A DNA stretch of 64,000 nt from Bryobacteraceae bacterium (GTDB lineage Bacteria > Acidobacteriota > Terriglobia > Bryobacterales > Bryobacteraceae), in NCBI GenBank assembly GCA_023384675.1, contig JAHDVK010000007.1, positions 124,001 to 188,000 on the forward strand. Reading direction: 5' to 3'. Positions 18,401 to 28,744 of this stretch are shown one piece after another. Position numbers and translations under genes: made by a program. The notes under the pieces were generated by a model. It saw only the letters and a list, made by a program, of their open reading frames with translations, searched no databases and was not told where the DNA came from. The first letter of the stretch is position 1. The number at the start of each line of letters is the position of its first letter.

Positions 18401-18761
18401 CGACCTGCTGAAGCCGAATGTCGAGAAGATCGCCGGCGTCGGGCCCGGCCAGAAGTGGTTCGACCCTTCGGCCTTCGGCCAGGTGCGCGAAGCGCGGTTC
18501 GGAACAGCCCCCTGGAACGTATTGCCCAGCCCCGGAATTATCAACCTGGACATGGGCATCTTCCGCCGGTTCAATATGGGCGAACGCTTCAGCTTGCAGT
18601 TCCGGGGCGAAGCGTTTAACGTCACCAATACGCCGCATTTCAACGCGCCCATCGGCGATGTGGCCAACAGCCGCTTCATGGAGATCACCAGCGTGCGCGG
18701 CATCGGCCGGGAAGGGATCGATGAACGCATGTTCCGTTTCGGCCTGCGCCTGGGCTGGTAG
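15417..18761 (+). CDS. Oar-like TonB-dependent receptor with carboxypeptidase-regulatory domain
   Basis: A 1114-residue outer-membrane protein. Signal peptide (MPVRLLIAATAALFSMALSP), then an Ig-like carboxypeptidase-regulatory domain at about residues 25-115 (GSIVGAVRDASGAAVPRVGV, PGSYEITFTKDGF), a plug region with VPVPAGRNYQNLFVTIPGFS and NVQIKSGTNEIHGSAFEYYN, and a long beta-barrel ending in FRFGLRLGW, the aromatic C-terminus needed for outer-membrane insertion. Start set by AAAGGAG (15404-15410) 6 nt before ATG. This is the acidobacterial Oar-like family, thought to import large glycans or other ligands. No ExbB/ExbD/TonB gene is nearby. Flanked by its own promoter and terminator, so monocistronic. 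Confidence 0.92.
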   Translation: MPVRLLIAATAALFSMALSPTVLNAQILYGSIVGAVRDASGAAVPRVGVTLLNLQTGQSRTTETNDTGGYSFNTLQPGSYEITFTKDGFRAQRESGVSVTINSVTRVDVALQIGAVSESVTVEASAATLQTDRAEVRAEVTSRELLNVPVPAGRNYQNLFVTIPGFSPPRNAHSVPANPSRALQFNVNGTSSSSNNTRIDGASSTNIWLPHMVAYVPALESIETVNVVTNSFDAEQGLAGGAAINVQIKSGTNEIHGSAFEYYNGNATKAKPFFLPQGQRNPKLVFNQFGGTIGGPIKKDKLFYFASWDATRDRRFASSLANIPTPAMRGGDLSAAPAARPVFDPASGDANGFGRQPFPGMRIPAARFSPAAAKLAALWPNPIAEGTVNNFFAADNFAFDRDTVDTKVNWNANEKFTMYGRLSWLDYRVTNPGFFGDSLGGPPIAGGQVGQADGNSYSTTIAATYVATPSLIIDAYFGWTQMQGDSRQPRLEERVGSEVLGLPGTNGPRFFEGGFPQFQVSGFTNFGHPNNFMPFINRDPQFQYVANANYNKGRHQIRFGTDIYSQQLNQTQPEFVGAPWGAAGGFNFGPGQTSFRASPGGPGAPNTSEFNSFASFLLGAVNTRGRLLMVPDEFTTRTQLYSAFFRDQWQVTNKFTFTYGVRWEYFPFPTRADRGLEQYDFGQNKMLVCGVGIVPKNCGVNESKRRFAPRVGLAYRLADDFVLRAGYGITNDPFNLGRPFRTNHPLLIPFNETPRDSFTPVGRFDDGIPTIVAPDLGNGVIDIGPFIQANTVIADQWTRGYIQSWNVSLQKRLRGGWVAEAGYVATRAVNQLGNLNRNAGVIGGGNPDRPLAQRFGRFANTIQVTGLGTYKYDSLQTRLERRFAGGYQLNFAYTFSKNLGIAGNINSDGSPRIHLPEFFRLNYGVTDLHIPHNFQFTGIYELPFGKDKRWARDGFANWLFGGWQFNGLLSAMSGQPFNITAPGTDLNSPGNAQRADLLKPNVEKIAGVGPGQKWFDPSAFGQVREARFGTAPWNVLPSPGIINLDMGIFRRFNMGERFSLQFRGEAFNVTNTPHFNAPIGDVANSRFMEITSVRGIGREGIDERMFRFGLRLGW

Positions 18762-18780
18762 AACCCCAGGGGCAGCAGTC

Positions 18781-18825
18781 GTACACAAAAGGCTCGCCGT
18801 GTTGCGTGGCGGGCCTTTTGTGTAC
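18781..18825. terminator. Bidirectional Rho-independent-type terminator
   Basis: Inverted repeat with an 18 bp stem: left arm 18781-18798, right arm 18808-18825, nine-base loop. Only one position is not Watson-Crick and it forms a G-U pair. The arms begin GTACACAAAAGG and end CCTTTTGTGTAC, so each strand has a T-run on the exit side of the GC core. It lies between the stop of the receptor gene (plus) and the stop of the glycosyltransferase gene (minus), so it can serve both. Confidence 0.85.
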
Positions 18826-18841
18826 CTATAAGGCGGTTTTT

Positions 18842-19978
18842 CTACTTCTTCAGTACGAACCGCCCGTCGGCTAGCAGACGGTAGCGCCGACCGCGCCACT
18901 CGATGGTGTTTCCGAAAAAGCCTGCTACCCAGAAGGCGAAACTCAACAGATCCTGCAGCGGGATCAGCCACCAGCGGCGGCGGCACAACGGGTCGCGTAG
19001 CGTGCGCCAGCTTACTTCGTGCGCCGCCCACGCGCGCAGTAGCGCCGTGGGAATCACAACCCACCACAGCGCGGGCGCGGCAATCGCCAGGGCCAGCGCC
19101 AGCGGCAGCGGATTGGTGAAAACCTGCCCGGCATAGCCCGCCGGCCGCGAGCGCCGCGTCGAACGGTTCCAGCGCAGACGGTGTGCGAAATTGGGCCGTA
19201 ACCGTTGGGCGCCGATGCGGTGCTCGATCACGTACGACGAAAGAATCACTCCGAAGCCGGCTTGGGCCGCGGATTGCCCCAGCACGAAATCCTCCGCCAA
19301 GTACTGAGCGAGCCGCGGCCAGCCTCCCGCCGCTTCAATCGCGCCGGGCCGCGCCGCGATCGTCGGTCCGATGGCAAAGTGCACACCGCCCTCCACCAGT
19401 CGCGCCGTCAGAACCCCGCCCCAGAACTCCGTGTTCATCCCGATCGCTTCCAGCGTGGACCAGAAGCTCGCGCCCGGGACGGCGCGGTACGGGCAGGTGG
19501 CCACACCCAACCCCGGATCGGCGAATTCAGCCGCAACCGCGCGAAGCATCTCAGGCGTAACCCGGATGTCGGAATCGCTCATCACCAGAAGGCTGTGACG
19601 CGCTTCACGCATCATCAGTTCGAGACTCCACACCTTCGCGTTCGCGTAAGGGGGCTCGCCGGTGACGAAGAAGCGCGCGGGAACGTGCGGGTGCTCAAGC
19701 GCCAGCCGGCGAGCGAGGGTCAGTCCCTCGTCGCTCTCCTCGCGCGCGGCGAACAGCAGTTCAAACGACGGATAATCCTGCTCGAAGAAGGAGCGAAGAT
19801 TCGTCTCCAGTCCGTCGTCCAAACCATGCAGCGGCTTCAGAATCGAAATGGGTTCGAACGCAAGCAGAGGTGCGGACCGCTCCGCCCGGTACCGCCGCGC
19901 GGCGATCACCACCAGAACGCAGAAGACCCACGAACCCGCCACCAGCGCGCCCAAAAGGATGGCGGCAACCAGGGCCAT
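18842..19978 (-). CDS. Membrane glycosyltransferase, HpnI / ceramide glucosyltransferase-like (GT2/GT21)
   Basis: A 378-residue inner-membrane enzyme: one N-terminal helix (LVAAILLGALVAGSWVFCVL), a cytoplasmic GT-A domain, and two or more C-terminal helices (PLPLALALAIAAPALWWVVI). The GT21 signature set is present: ISILKPLHGLDDGLETNL, the DxD-like MSDSDIRV, the AEDFVLGQ aspartate and the RxxRW-type HRLRWNRSTR. Homologues are bacterial ceramide glucosyltransferase-like enzymes and HpnI, which adds N-acetylglucosamine to bacteriohopanetetrol. No other hopanoid genes are in the window, so the acceptor lipid is undecided. Downstream of thrS on the same strand (16 nt), so probably co-transcribed. 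Confidence 0.85.
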   Translation of the reverse strand: MALVAAILLGALVAGSWVFCVLVVIAARRYRAERSAPLLAFEPISILKPLHGLDDGLETNLRSFFEQDYPSFELLFAAREESDEGLTLARRLALEHPHVPARFFVTGEPPYANAKVWSLELMMREARHSLLVMSDSDIRVTPEMLRAVAAEFADPGLGVATCPYRAVPGASFWSTLEAIGMNTEFWGGVLTARLVEGGVHFAIGPTIAARPGAIEAAGGWPRLAQYLAEDFVLGQSAAQAGFGVILSSYVIEHRIGAQRLRPNFAHRLRWNRSTRRSRPAGYAGQVFTNPLPLALALAIAAPALWWVVIPTALLRAWAAHEVSWRTLRDPLCRRRWWLIPLQDLLSFAFWVAGFFGNTIEWRGRRYRLLADGRFVLKK

Positions 19979-19994
19979 GACCGTTTCCCAAGCC

Positions 19995-22007
<2,013 letters not shown>

Positions 22008-22098
22008 AAGGCAAAACCGCTGAATTTCTTAGGGTAACATGCACCACCCGCCCGTCCGGCCGCCGCGGCCCATGCTAGCCTTGAAGTTGGATGAACGT

Positions 22099-22737
22099 AT
22101 GGCCGGCTCAAGCATAAAAGACGACGCCGATCCAGCCCCGGTGGAAGAATTCGTGCTGGTCGAACAGGCGCGTGGCGGAGATCTGGCTGCTTTTAGCGAG
22201 CTGGTCCGGCGCTATGAGCGGCGAGTCTATCGCACCGCACGGCATATCGTGCAGAACGATGAAGATGCGGAAGATGTGCTCCAGGAGGCGATGCTCAAAG
22301 CCTTCGAACACCTCGATTCCTTCCAGGGCCACTCCAAGTTTTACACCTGGCTCGTCCGGATCGCCGTGAACGAAAGCCTCATGAAGCTCAGAAAACGCAA
22401 ATCCGACCGAAGCGTTTCGCTCGATGAAAGCATCGAAACGGATGAGGAGCCGATTGTGCGCGAGATTGCGGTCTGGGACGACAATCCCGAACAGCGCTAC
22501 AGCCAGACGGAGCTGCGCGAGATCCTCGATAAGGCCATCGACAGCCTGAAACCGATCTTCCGCACCGTCTTCATCCTGCGCGACGTCGAGGAACTCTCCA
22601 CCGAGGAGACTGCCGAGATCCTCGGCCTCTCCATCGCCGCGGTGAAGAGCCGGCTGCTGCGCGCGCGCCTGCAACTCCGGGAGCGGCTCACTCGAACCTT
22701 CAAGCGGAAAGGGGACCAGATCCTTGGTTACGTGTAA
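22099..22737 (+). CDS. ECF-family RNA polymerase sigma factor
   Basis: About 212 residues. Region 2 is VEQARGGDLAAFSELVRRYE to AEDVLQEAMLKAFEHLD, with SFQGHSKFYTWLVRIAVNES matching the promoter-melting and -10 contact part; region 4 is IFRTVFILRDVEELSTEETA with the helix-turn-helix ILGLSIAAVKSRLLRARLQL. Regions 1 and 3 are absent, as in the extracytoplasmic-function group. The start is uncertain: ATG 22099 gives a normal length; ATGs at 22072 and 22039 are alternatives. The anti-sigma gene overlaps its 3' end. A motif that fits an ECF promoter occurs at 57453-57481 and could be a target, but no direct evidence links them. Confidence 0.9.
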   Translation: MAGSSIKDDADPAPVEEFVLVEQARGGDLAAFSELVRRYERRVYRTARHIVQNDEDAEDVLQEAMLKAFEHLDSFQGHSKFYTWLVRIAVNESLMKLRKRKSDRSVSLDESIETDEEPIVREIAVWDDNPEQRYSQTELREILDKAIDSLKPIFRTVFILRDVEELSTEETAEILGLSIAAVKSRLLRARLQLRERLTRTFKRKGDQILGYV

Positions 22738-22993
22738 GGACTTTCTTCGCGAGTTGGGCGAATACCTCGACGAGACCACCGATCCAGCTACGCGTGCCGA
22801 CCTGGAACGGCACATCACCGAATGCCCCAACTGCTGGGTGATTTTCGATACCTGCAAGAAGACCATTCAGGTCTACAAGGGAATGGACCCCCAGCCGCTG
22901 CCCGACCCCGTGCATAACCGCCTGATGCGCGCGCTGGAGCAAAAAGCCCAGCAGCGCGGAGTCAAAGCGGACTGTCCGGAAGCGCAAGCCTAG
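22724..22993 (+). CDS. Zinc-finger anti-sigma factor (zf-HC2 type), cytoplasmic
   Basis: Eighty-nine residues starting at TTG 22724, inside the end of the sigma factor gene (14 nt overlap), with GGGGA placed about 9 nt before it. It contains the HxxxCxxC zinc site (RHITECPNCWVIF) in a short ZAS-type helical domain. It has no transmembrane helix, so it would act in the cytoplasm rather than across the membrane; the signal that releases the sigma factor is unknown but the cysteines allow redox sensing. Its last 32 nt overlap the end of the convergent helicase-nuclease gene. Confidence 0.88.
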   Translation: MVTCKDFLRELGEYLDETTDPATRADLERHITECPNCWVIFDTCKKTIQVYKGMDPQPLPDPVHNRLMRALEQKAQQRGVKADCPEAQA

Positions 22994-25900
22994 CCCGGCC
23001 CTCGCACCCCGCGCCTTCGTAGGGACACCATTCGCAACGATTGCCCGGACGAGCCGGCCATTCGTTTCTCGACTGCGCCTCCAGCCACCCGGCCAGCACG
23101 TCCCGGCACCTCGCCCTCGGATGCTCGTCCATCCCCACCTCCACCGCCCGGTCCTGGTGCAGTAGGAACAGGGCCACCCGCCGGGGCAGCCGCCCGGTAA
23201 GCGCTTCCAGCGCCAGGGCATAGAACCGGAGCTGATCCTTGTACGTTTCCATCGTTTCCGGCGGGATCGAGTGCCCTGTCTTGTAGTCCACCAGTGTCAC
23301 ACCGTCGCCATCCTCAATCCAGAGATCGATCACTCCACGCAGAAGTGTGCCATCCAGAGAGAACATAAAGTCAAATTCACGTTCAACATGCGCGGCATTC
23401 TTCATGCGTTGGCCGAGGTCGCTGCGGAGAAACCTCTCTCGCAGCTCCAGCGCCTCGCTCGAGGGTGTTTCCACAGGCAGGCCAGCCAGCAGGCGGTGAA
23501 CCTCCTCGCCGAGTTCGCGTGCGCCCGTCGAGAGCTGGACGTCGCGGAACTGGGGCCAACCTGCGGCGTAAGTCAGGAAATGGCGCCTCGGACACTCGCT
23601 GAAATAGACCAGGGGCGTAACTCCGACCGCCGGCGCCGCTTCAACTCCGGGTTCCATCCGCTTGATCTCGACGAACTCATGCGTCCGCGGCGAGTCCGCG
23701 CCGCCGGACGCGGGCGCCGGCGGCGCGCCGCTCAACATCGACATACGCACGCCTTGATGGAGCCACGGCGTGCCCGCCGCGTCCGGCCACGCCATCCCCA
23801 GCGCTCTCTCCACGAGCCCCACCCAGCCGCTCGCGTTCCGTGTCCGCGTCCAGGAAATCACCAGGTGCTCTTCCGCCCGCGTCAGGCCCACATACAACAC
23901 GCGGTGCGATTCCAGGTCCTCCCGCTCACGTTTACGCTGCCGGGCGGCATTCAGAATCGCGTCGGGAACGCCCTTCGCGGAGCCGTCCAGCCGCCACGCC
24001 ACGCCCAGACCGGAAACCGGCGACCAGCCCAGCGGCTCCGACTCATTCATCGGCAAACGATGCAGAAACGCGATCACGACTACAGGAAACTCAAGACCTT
24101 TCGCCTTGTGAATGGTGGTCAATTCCACGGCGTCCTCATCCTCCAGGCTGGGTGCGTTCGGCTCCTGACCCGCTTCCCGCAGCACCGCCAGATCGTCGAG
24201 CCACCGCCGCCACTGCCCCGGGGCGCTTTCGTGCCAGCCGCGCAGCAAACGCACGAATTTGTCTGCATTTGCGCGAACGCCGGCCCGCTGATTGCACAGA
24301 TACCCGCGTTCATCCAGAAATCGCGCGATCAAGCGGTCTGGCGGCATGTCTTCGCGGACGTTTAGCAACCCGGCGATAGCTCCGGCCGCCTCTGGCGGCG
24401 GGAACTCGCCCACCGCGTGAGCCTCATACAGCCGCTGATCGGCAATCCCGAAAAAAGGCGAACGCAGCAGCGCATACATCGCGATTTCATCGCCCGGATT
24501 GGCCAGAACTCGCAGGAGATTCGTGAGGTCGATCACCTCTGGCTCATCGAAGAAATTCCGCCCGCGCCGCACCGTGTACGGAATGCCGCGCCCGGCAAAC
24601 GCATCCTCCAGCGTGTCGAAGGCGGTTGCGGTGCGCGCCAGTACGGCCATGTCCTTCCACCGCACCGGGCGCGGCGGGTCGCCCACCAGCAACTCACCCT
24701 TGAGTTGTTCGAGCCGCCAGGCGATCCACTGCGCTTCGCTGCCGGCGCCGTCGGCATCCGCGTCTTCACCAGGTTCATATCGTTGGATCTCGACGCAGGG
24801 CTGCGCTTTTGGCGGGAAAGGACTCTCGCGCGCTCGCAATGCGTGCGGCCGGATGCCCGCGCAGACGCCTGCAACCGCCGCGGCGAAGTCCAGAATTTCT
24901 GGACGGCTCCGGTAGTTCGTCTCCAGCCGGTCCACCGCCAGTCCCGCCGCCGTGAGTGACTCCTCGAAGTCCTGAAACAGGCTGGGGTCCGCGTGCCGGA
25001 ATCCGTAGATCGACTGATTCAGGTCGCCCACGGCGAAGAAACGGCCCGGCCGCCGCAGGCGCTCCAGGATGCGCCATTGCAAAGGATTTGTGTCCTGCAA
25101 TTCATCCATCAGCACCGCGTCGAAACGGGCGGAAATCTCCCGCTGCGCAAGGGTCCCATCGTTCAAAAGCGCCAGCGCGCGCTCCTCCAGATCGTGGAAA
25201 TCCGCGCCCGCCTCCGCAGCCCTCCGCTTCCGGTATTCGCCGTCAAACTCGATGAGCAGATCGCGCAGCGTGTCACGCTGAGCTTCGTTAAGCGCCCCGG
25301 CGAGCACTGCGACCGCATGGTCGCGAGCCTCCCTCACCCGCTCCGCCTGCCGGCTGTCCTCAGGAGCCAGACCCTTGCGGTCAATGGCGAACGACTGCAC
25401 CCACGAAAGCGCATCCATGCCCTCGCGGCGCGCGAGCCATTCCTCAACCGCCTCGATCTTCCTCCGGCGGTTTTCGGTGTTGCGCTGCGCCGCGCGCGTT
25501 AGCTCCAGAGCCTCGGCGGCAAGCCCGTCCAGCGCGCCACGCGCATCGAAGCGGACCATCTCTCGCAGCTGCTCGCGGATGCCGCCGCTCTTGCGCAAGG
25601 CTTCGTGCAAGCACCGCAGATGCGCGGCCGGCCGGTGACAGGCCCAGGCATCCACGAGCGCTCGAAACTCGAGCGTCCTGTCAATAGCCCAGTGGTCCAG
25701 CACTGCGTCCATGGCCTGCGCGCGGAGGGTTTCGGCCTCCAGTTCGTCCATCACCCGGAAACCCGGATCCAGACCGGCATCGAGCGCGTACTCGCGCAGA
25801 ATCCGGGCGCAGAATCCATGCACCGTGGACACCGGCGCCCGCTCGATGCTCTCCCTTAAATCCGGCCTCACAGCGAAGCGCCGCGCCAGCCGCTGCTTGA

Positions 25901-26084
25901 TCTCCGTCGCCGCTTTGTCGGTGAACGTGATTGCCAACACGCGCTCCGGCGGCGTCCCCTGCTCCACCAGCCACGCGAATCGCTCCACCAGCACGCGCGT
26001 CTTGCCCGACCCTGGCCCCGCCGCGCAGCACACGTCCTGTCCCGTGCGCTCCACCGCGGCCTGCTGTTGGGGTGATAGCGGCAT
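22962..26084 (-). CDS. AddA-like UvrD-family helicase with C-terminal PD-(D/E)XK nuclease
   Basis: A 1040-residue SF1 helicase for double-strand break processing. Walker A AAGPGSGKTRV (residues 21-31), ITFTDKAATEIKQRL, Walker B-type LMDELQDTNPLQW, FAVGDLNQSIYGFRHADPSL, LTTIHKAKGLEFPVVVIAF and RVLYVGLTRAEEHLVISW cover the helicase motifs. The C-terminal nuclease has GVIDLWIEDGDG and VDYKTG. One cysteine (YFSECPRRHF) and the C-terminal C-x2-C-x6-C (CEWCPYEGAGC) frame the nuclease domain as in iron-sulfur nucleases of the AddB/AdnB/Cas4 kind. No AddB partner is in the window. It diverges from the phosphatase gene. Its 3' end overlaps the anti-sigma gene. Confidence 0.87.
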   Translation of the reverse strand: MPLSPQQQAAVERTGQDVCCAAGPGSGKTRVLVERFAWLVEQGTPPERVLAITFTDKAATEIKQRLARRFAVRPDLRESIERAPVSTVHGFCARILREYALDAGLDPGFRVMDELEAETLRAQAMDAVLDHWAIDRTLEFRALVDAWACHRPAAHLRCLHEALRKSGGIREQLREMVRFDARGALDGLAAEALELTRAAQRNTENRRRKIEAVEEWLARREGMDALSWVQSFAIDRKGLAPEDSRQAERVREARDHAVAVLAGALNEAQRDTLRDLLIEFDGEYRKRRAAEAGADFHDLEERALALLNDGTLAQREISARFDAVLMDELQDTNPLQWRILERLRRPGRFFAVGDLNQSIYGFRHADPSLFQDFEESLTAAGLAVDRLETNYRSRPEILDFAAAVAGVCAGIRPHALRARESPFPPKAQPCVEIQRYEPGEDADADGAGSEAQWIAWRLEQLKGELLVGDPPRPVRWKDMAVLARTATAFDTLEDAFAGRGIPYTVRRGRNFFDEPEVIDLTNLLRVLANPGDEIAMYALLRSPFFGIADQRLYEAHAVGEFPPPEAAGAIAGLLNVREDMPPDRLIARFLDERGYLCNQRAGVRANADKFVRLLRGWHESAPGQWRRWLDDLAVLREAGQEPNAPSLEDEDAVELTTIHKAKGLEFPVVVIAFLHRLPMNESEPLGWSPVSGLGVAWRLDGSAKGVPDAILNAARQRKREREDLESHRVLYVGLTRAEEHLVISWTRTRNASGWVGLVERALGMAWPDAAGTPWLHQGVRMSMLSGAPPAPASGGADSPRTHEFVEIKRMEPGVEAAPAVGVTPLVYFSECPRRHFLTYAAGWPQFRDVQLSTGARELGEEVHRLLAGLPVETPSSEALELRERFLRSDLGQRMKNAAHVEREFDFMFSLDGTLLRGVIDLWIEDGDGVTLVDYKTGHSIPPETMETYKDQLRFYALALEALTGRLPRRVALFLLHQDRAVEVGMDEHPRARCRDVLAGWLEAQSRNEWPARPGNRCEWCPYEGAGCEGRARLALPDSPL

Positions 26085-26138
26085 TGCCTCCCATTCTCCA
26101 CTATCCTTATCTGTGATTTAATGCGGCGGGAGGCCCTC

Positions 26139-28631
26139 ATGAGACTCTTCGCGTTATCCCTGCTCGCCGCGGCGGTCTGTTCCGCTCAGTTCGCAGCCAA
26201 TTTCGCTGACACGCCCGACCGCCCCTGGCCCGGCCCCGCCTACTGGTCCAACCCACTCCAGGACTGGCGCATCCAGAACGGCCGCCTCGAAAACCACGTC
26301 GCCGGGGGCGACCGCAACGTCGCGCTGCTCACCCATGAGCTCTCTTCCGCCGCCGCCCCCTTCTCCATGGAGGTGCGCATGGGCCAATTCGAATCCGACC
26401 ACACACCGCTCAAAGAGGGCTTCGCCGGCTTCCGCTTCGGCATCCGCGGCGCCTTTAACGACTATCGCGACTCCGCCGTGCGCGGCGAGGGCGTCAACGC
26501 CGGCATCACCACGCAAGGACACCTCTTCATCGGCAAACTCGATCGCTCCTCCGTCTCCATCGGCCCCCTGCCGCGCGACCTCACCCTGCGTCTGGAAGCC
26601 TCGCCTGCTCCCAATGGCACTTACTCGGTGAAGCTGACCGCTCTGGAGGGCTCCCGGCCGGCCCTCGAACTCCGCCGCGAAAACCTCCCCGCCGATTGGT
26701 TCTCCGGCCTCGCCGCCCTCGTCGTCCACAACGGTGAAATCCCCGAAACACCAACTCCCCCTGAACTCCTCCCCGGCTTCGGCGAACGCCGGCACACCCA
26801 GCGCGGCGGCACGCTGCGCGTCTGGTTCCGCGACTGGAAAGTGGATGGGCCGAAGTTCACCCATCACCCCGAGCGCGCCTTCGGACCCATCCTGTTCGCC
26901 ATGCATACCCTCTCGAACCGCGTCCTGAAATTGAACGCGCAACTCGCCCCCATCGCCGAATCCGAAGCGCAGGACGTTCACCTCGAGGCCCGAATCGGCA
27001 ACCGCTGGCAACGGCTCGCCTCCACCACCATCGACCGCCTCGCCCGCACGGCCACTTTCCGCGTCCCCAACTGGAACGACACCCGCGACACGCCCTACCG
27101 GGTCGTCTATCAGTCCCATCAGTACGAGGGCACCATCCGCAAGGATCCCCGCTCGAAGCCCGCCATCACCGTCGCCGCCTTCACGGGCAATAACGACCTG
27201 GGCTTTCCCCACGCCGATGTTGTGCGCAACGTCTCTCATTTCAAGCCTGATTTACTCGCATTTACCGGAGATAATATCTACGAGCGCGTTGCCGATTACG
27301 GTATTGAACGCGAGCCAGTCAATGTTGCCACTCTTGATTATCTCCGCAAATGGTACTTGTTTGGATGGGAATACCGAGAGTTGATGAAAGATATTCCCGC
27401 GGTCGCCATTCCGGACGACCACGATGTCTATCAGGGCAACATCTGGGGCGCGGGCGGACGCGCCTCCAAACCCTATGGCAACGAAGGCCAGGATAAGGGC
27501 GGCTACATCATGCACCGTGATTGGGTGAACGTGGTGCACCGCACTCAGGTCTCCAATCTCCCGGACCCGGTGGACCCCGAACCCATCGAACAGGGCATCA
27601 CCGTCTATCACACCGATCTCCGCTTGGGCGGCATTTCTTTTGCGATTCTCGCCGACCGCATGTGGAAATCTGCCCCGAAAATGCTTCTTCCGAAGGCGCA
27701 AATTCTCAATGGCTGGGCGCAAAATCCTGATTTTGATTCCTCAAAAGAGGGCGACGTCCCCGGCGCCGAATTGCTCGGTCCCCGTCAGGAAAAATTCCTC
27801 GCCAACTGGGCCAACGACTGGTCGGGCGGCGTCTGGATGAAGTCCGTCATCAGCCAGACCATCTTCGCCAACGTCGCCACCCTGCCCAAGGGCGCGGCTA
27901 CGGACGCCATCACCCCCAAACTCGTCGTCCTGCCCGAAGGCGGCTACGCCCGGGGCGAAATCCCGGTCCAGGACCACGACTCAAACGGCTGGCCCCAGAC
28001 GCCGCGCAACCGCGCCTTGCGCTCCATGCGGCAGGGCCTCGCCTTCCACATCGCCGGCGACCAGCATCTCGGCTCCACCATCCAGTACGGCATCGACGAT
28101 TGGAACGATGGCTCCTGGGCCATCTGCGTCCCTTCGGTCGCCAACGTCTGGCCCCGCCGCTGGTTTCCGCCCGAACCCGGCAAGAACCAGAAGCGCGGCG
28201 CACCCAAATACGCCGGCGAGTTTCTCGATGGCTTCGGCAACAGGATCACCGTCCATGCCGTCTCCAACCCGCACGCGGTGAAGCATGAGCCTGCCGCCCT
28301 GATGCACCGCGCCCCTGGCTACGGCATCATTACGTTCGACCGGCGCTCCCGCAACCTCACCATGGCCAATTGGCCGCGCTGGGTGGACGCCACCCGCCCC
28401 GGCGCCGCCCCTTACAATGGCTGGCCCATCACCATCCACCAGTTGGACAACGGTTTCCCGAAAGCGGGACCAGCGCTCAAACCCGTTCCCCGCGCCGGCA
28501 CTCTCATCCAGGTCGTCAACCGCGACACCGGCGAGACTGCCTACACCTACCGCACGGACAAGGCCAATTTCGTCCCGCGCGCCCCGGCCGCAGGGAACTG
28601 GGACGTCAAAGTGATTGACGCGAGGCGCTGA
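26139..28631 (+). CDS. Secreted PhoD-like metallophosphatase with N-terminal lectin-like domain
   Basis: About 830 residues. Signal peptide (MRLFALSLLAAAVCSAQFAA), a beta-sandwich-like N-terminal half (about 20-250) with LSSAAAPFSMEVRMGQFE, then a PhoD-type metallophosphoesterase: LLAFTGDNIYER, VAIPDDHDVYQGN and FHIAGDQHLGSTIQYG supply metal ligands. Start fixed by GGGAGG at 26128-26133, 5 nt before ATG 26139. Likely hydrolyses phosphodiesters or monoesters outside the inner membrane; substrate unknown. Two stretches (about 27236-27376 and 27630-27745), which cover the metal-binding core, are visibly richer in A/T and use different synonymous codons from the rest of the gene. Confidence 0.83.
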   Translation: MRLFALSLLAAAVCSAQFAANFADTPDRPWPGPAYWSNPLQDWRIQNGRLENHVAGGDRNVALLTHELSSAAAPFSMEVRMGQFESDHTPLKEGFAGFRFGIRGAFNDYRDSAVRGEGVNAGITTQGHLFIGKLDRSSVSIGPLPRDLTLRLEASPAPNGTYSVKLTALEGSRPALELRRENLPADWFSGLAALVVHNGEIPETPTPPELLPGFGERRHTQRGGTLRVWFRDWKVDGPKFTHHPERAFGPILFAMHTLSNRVLKLNAQLAPIAESEAQDVHLEARIGNRWQRLASTTIDRLARTATFRVPNWNDTRDTPYRVVYQSHQYEGTIRKDPRSKPAITVAAFTGNNDLGFPHADVVRNVSHFKPDLLAFTGDNIYERVADYGIEREPVNVATLDYLRKWYLFGWEYRELMKDIPAVAIPDDHDVYQGNIWGAGGRASKPYGNEGQDKGGYIMHRDWVNVVHRTQVSNLPDPVDPEPIEQGITVYHTDLRLGGISFAILADRMWKSAPKMLLPKAQILNGWAQNPDFDSSKEGDVPGAELLGPRQEKFLANWANDWSGGVWMKSVISQTIFANVATLPKGAATDAITPKLVVLPEGGYARGEIPVQDHDSNGWPQTPRNRALRSMRQGLAFHIAGDQHLGSTIQYGIDDWNDGSWAICVPSVANVWPRRWFPPEPGKNQKRGAPKYAGEFLDGFGNRITVHAVSNPHAVKHEPAALMHRAPGYGIITFDRRSRNLTMANWPRWVDATRPGAAPYNGWPITIHQLDNGFPKAGPALKPVPRAGTLIQVVNRDTGETAYTYRTDKANFVPRAPAAGNWDVKVIDARR

Positions 28632-28744
28632 AAGTCACCTCCCGCGTGAGCCCCGGCAAATGAAGAATCAGCGATTCGTCATACCTGTCCGCCTGCGCGC
28701 AGCGCCGCCGCTCGGCCGAAAGCCCACGCCGCATAAAGACTTCG

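Noticed and set aside
16788-19067. A 759-codon minus-strand frame inside the receptor gene
   Set aside because: Antisense shadow; the receptor has signal peptide, ribosome binding site, promoter and terminator.
28632-28744. Possible regulatory element between the PhoD-like and permease genes
   Set aside because: Short, convergent, no clear hairpin with T-run.
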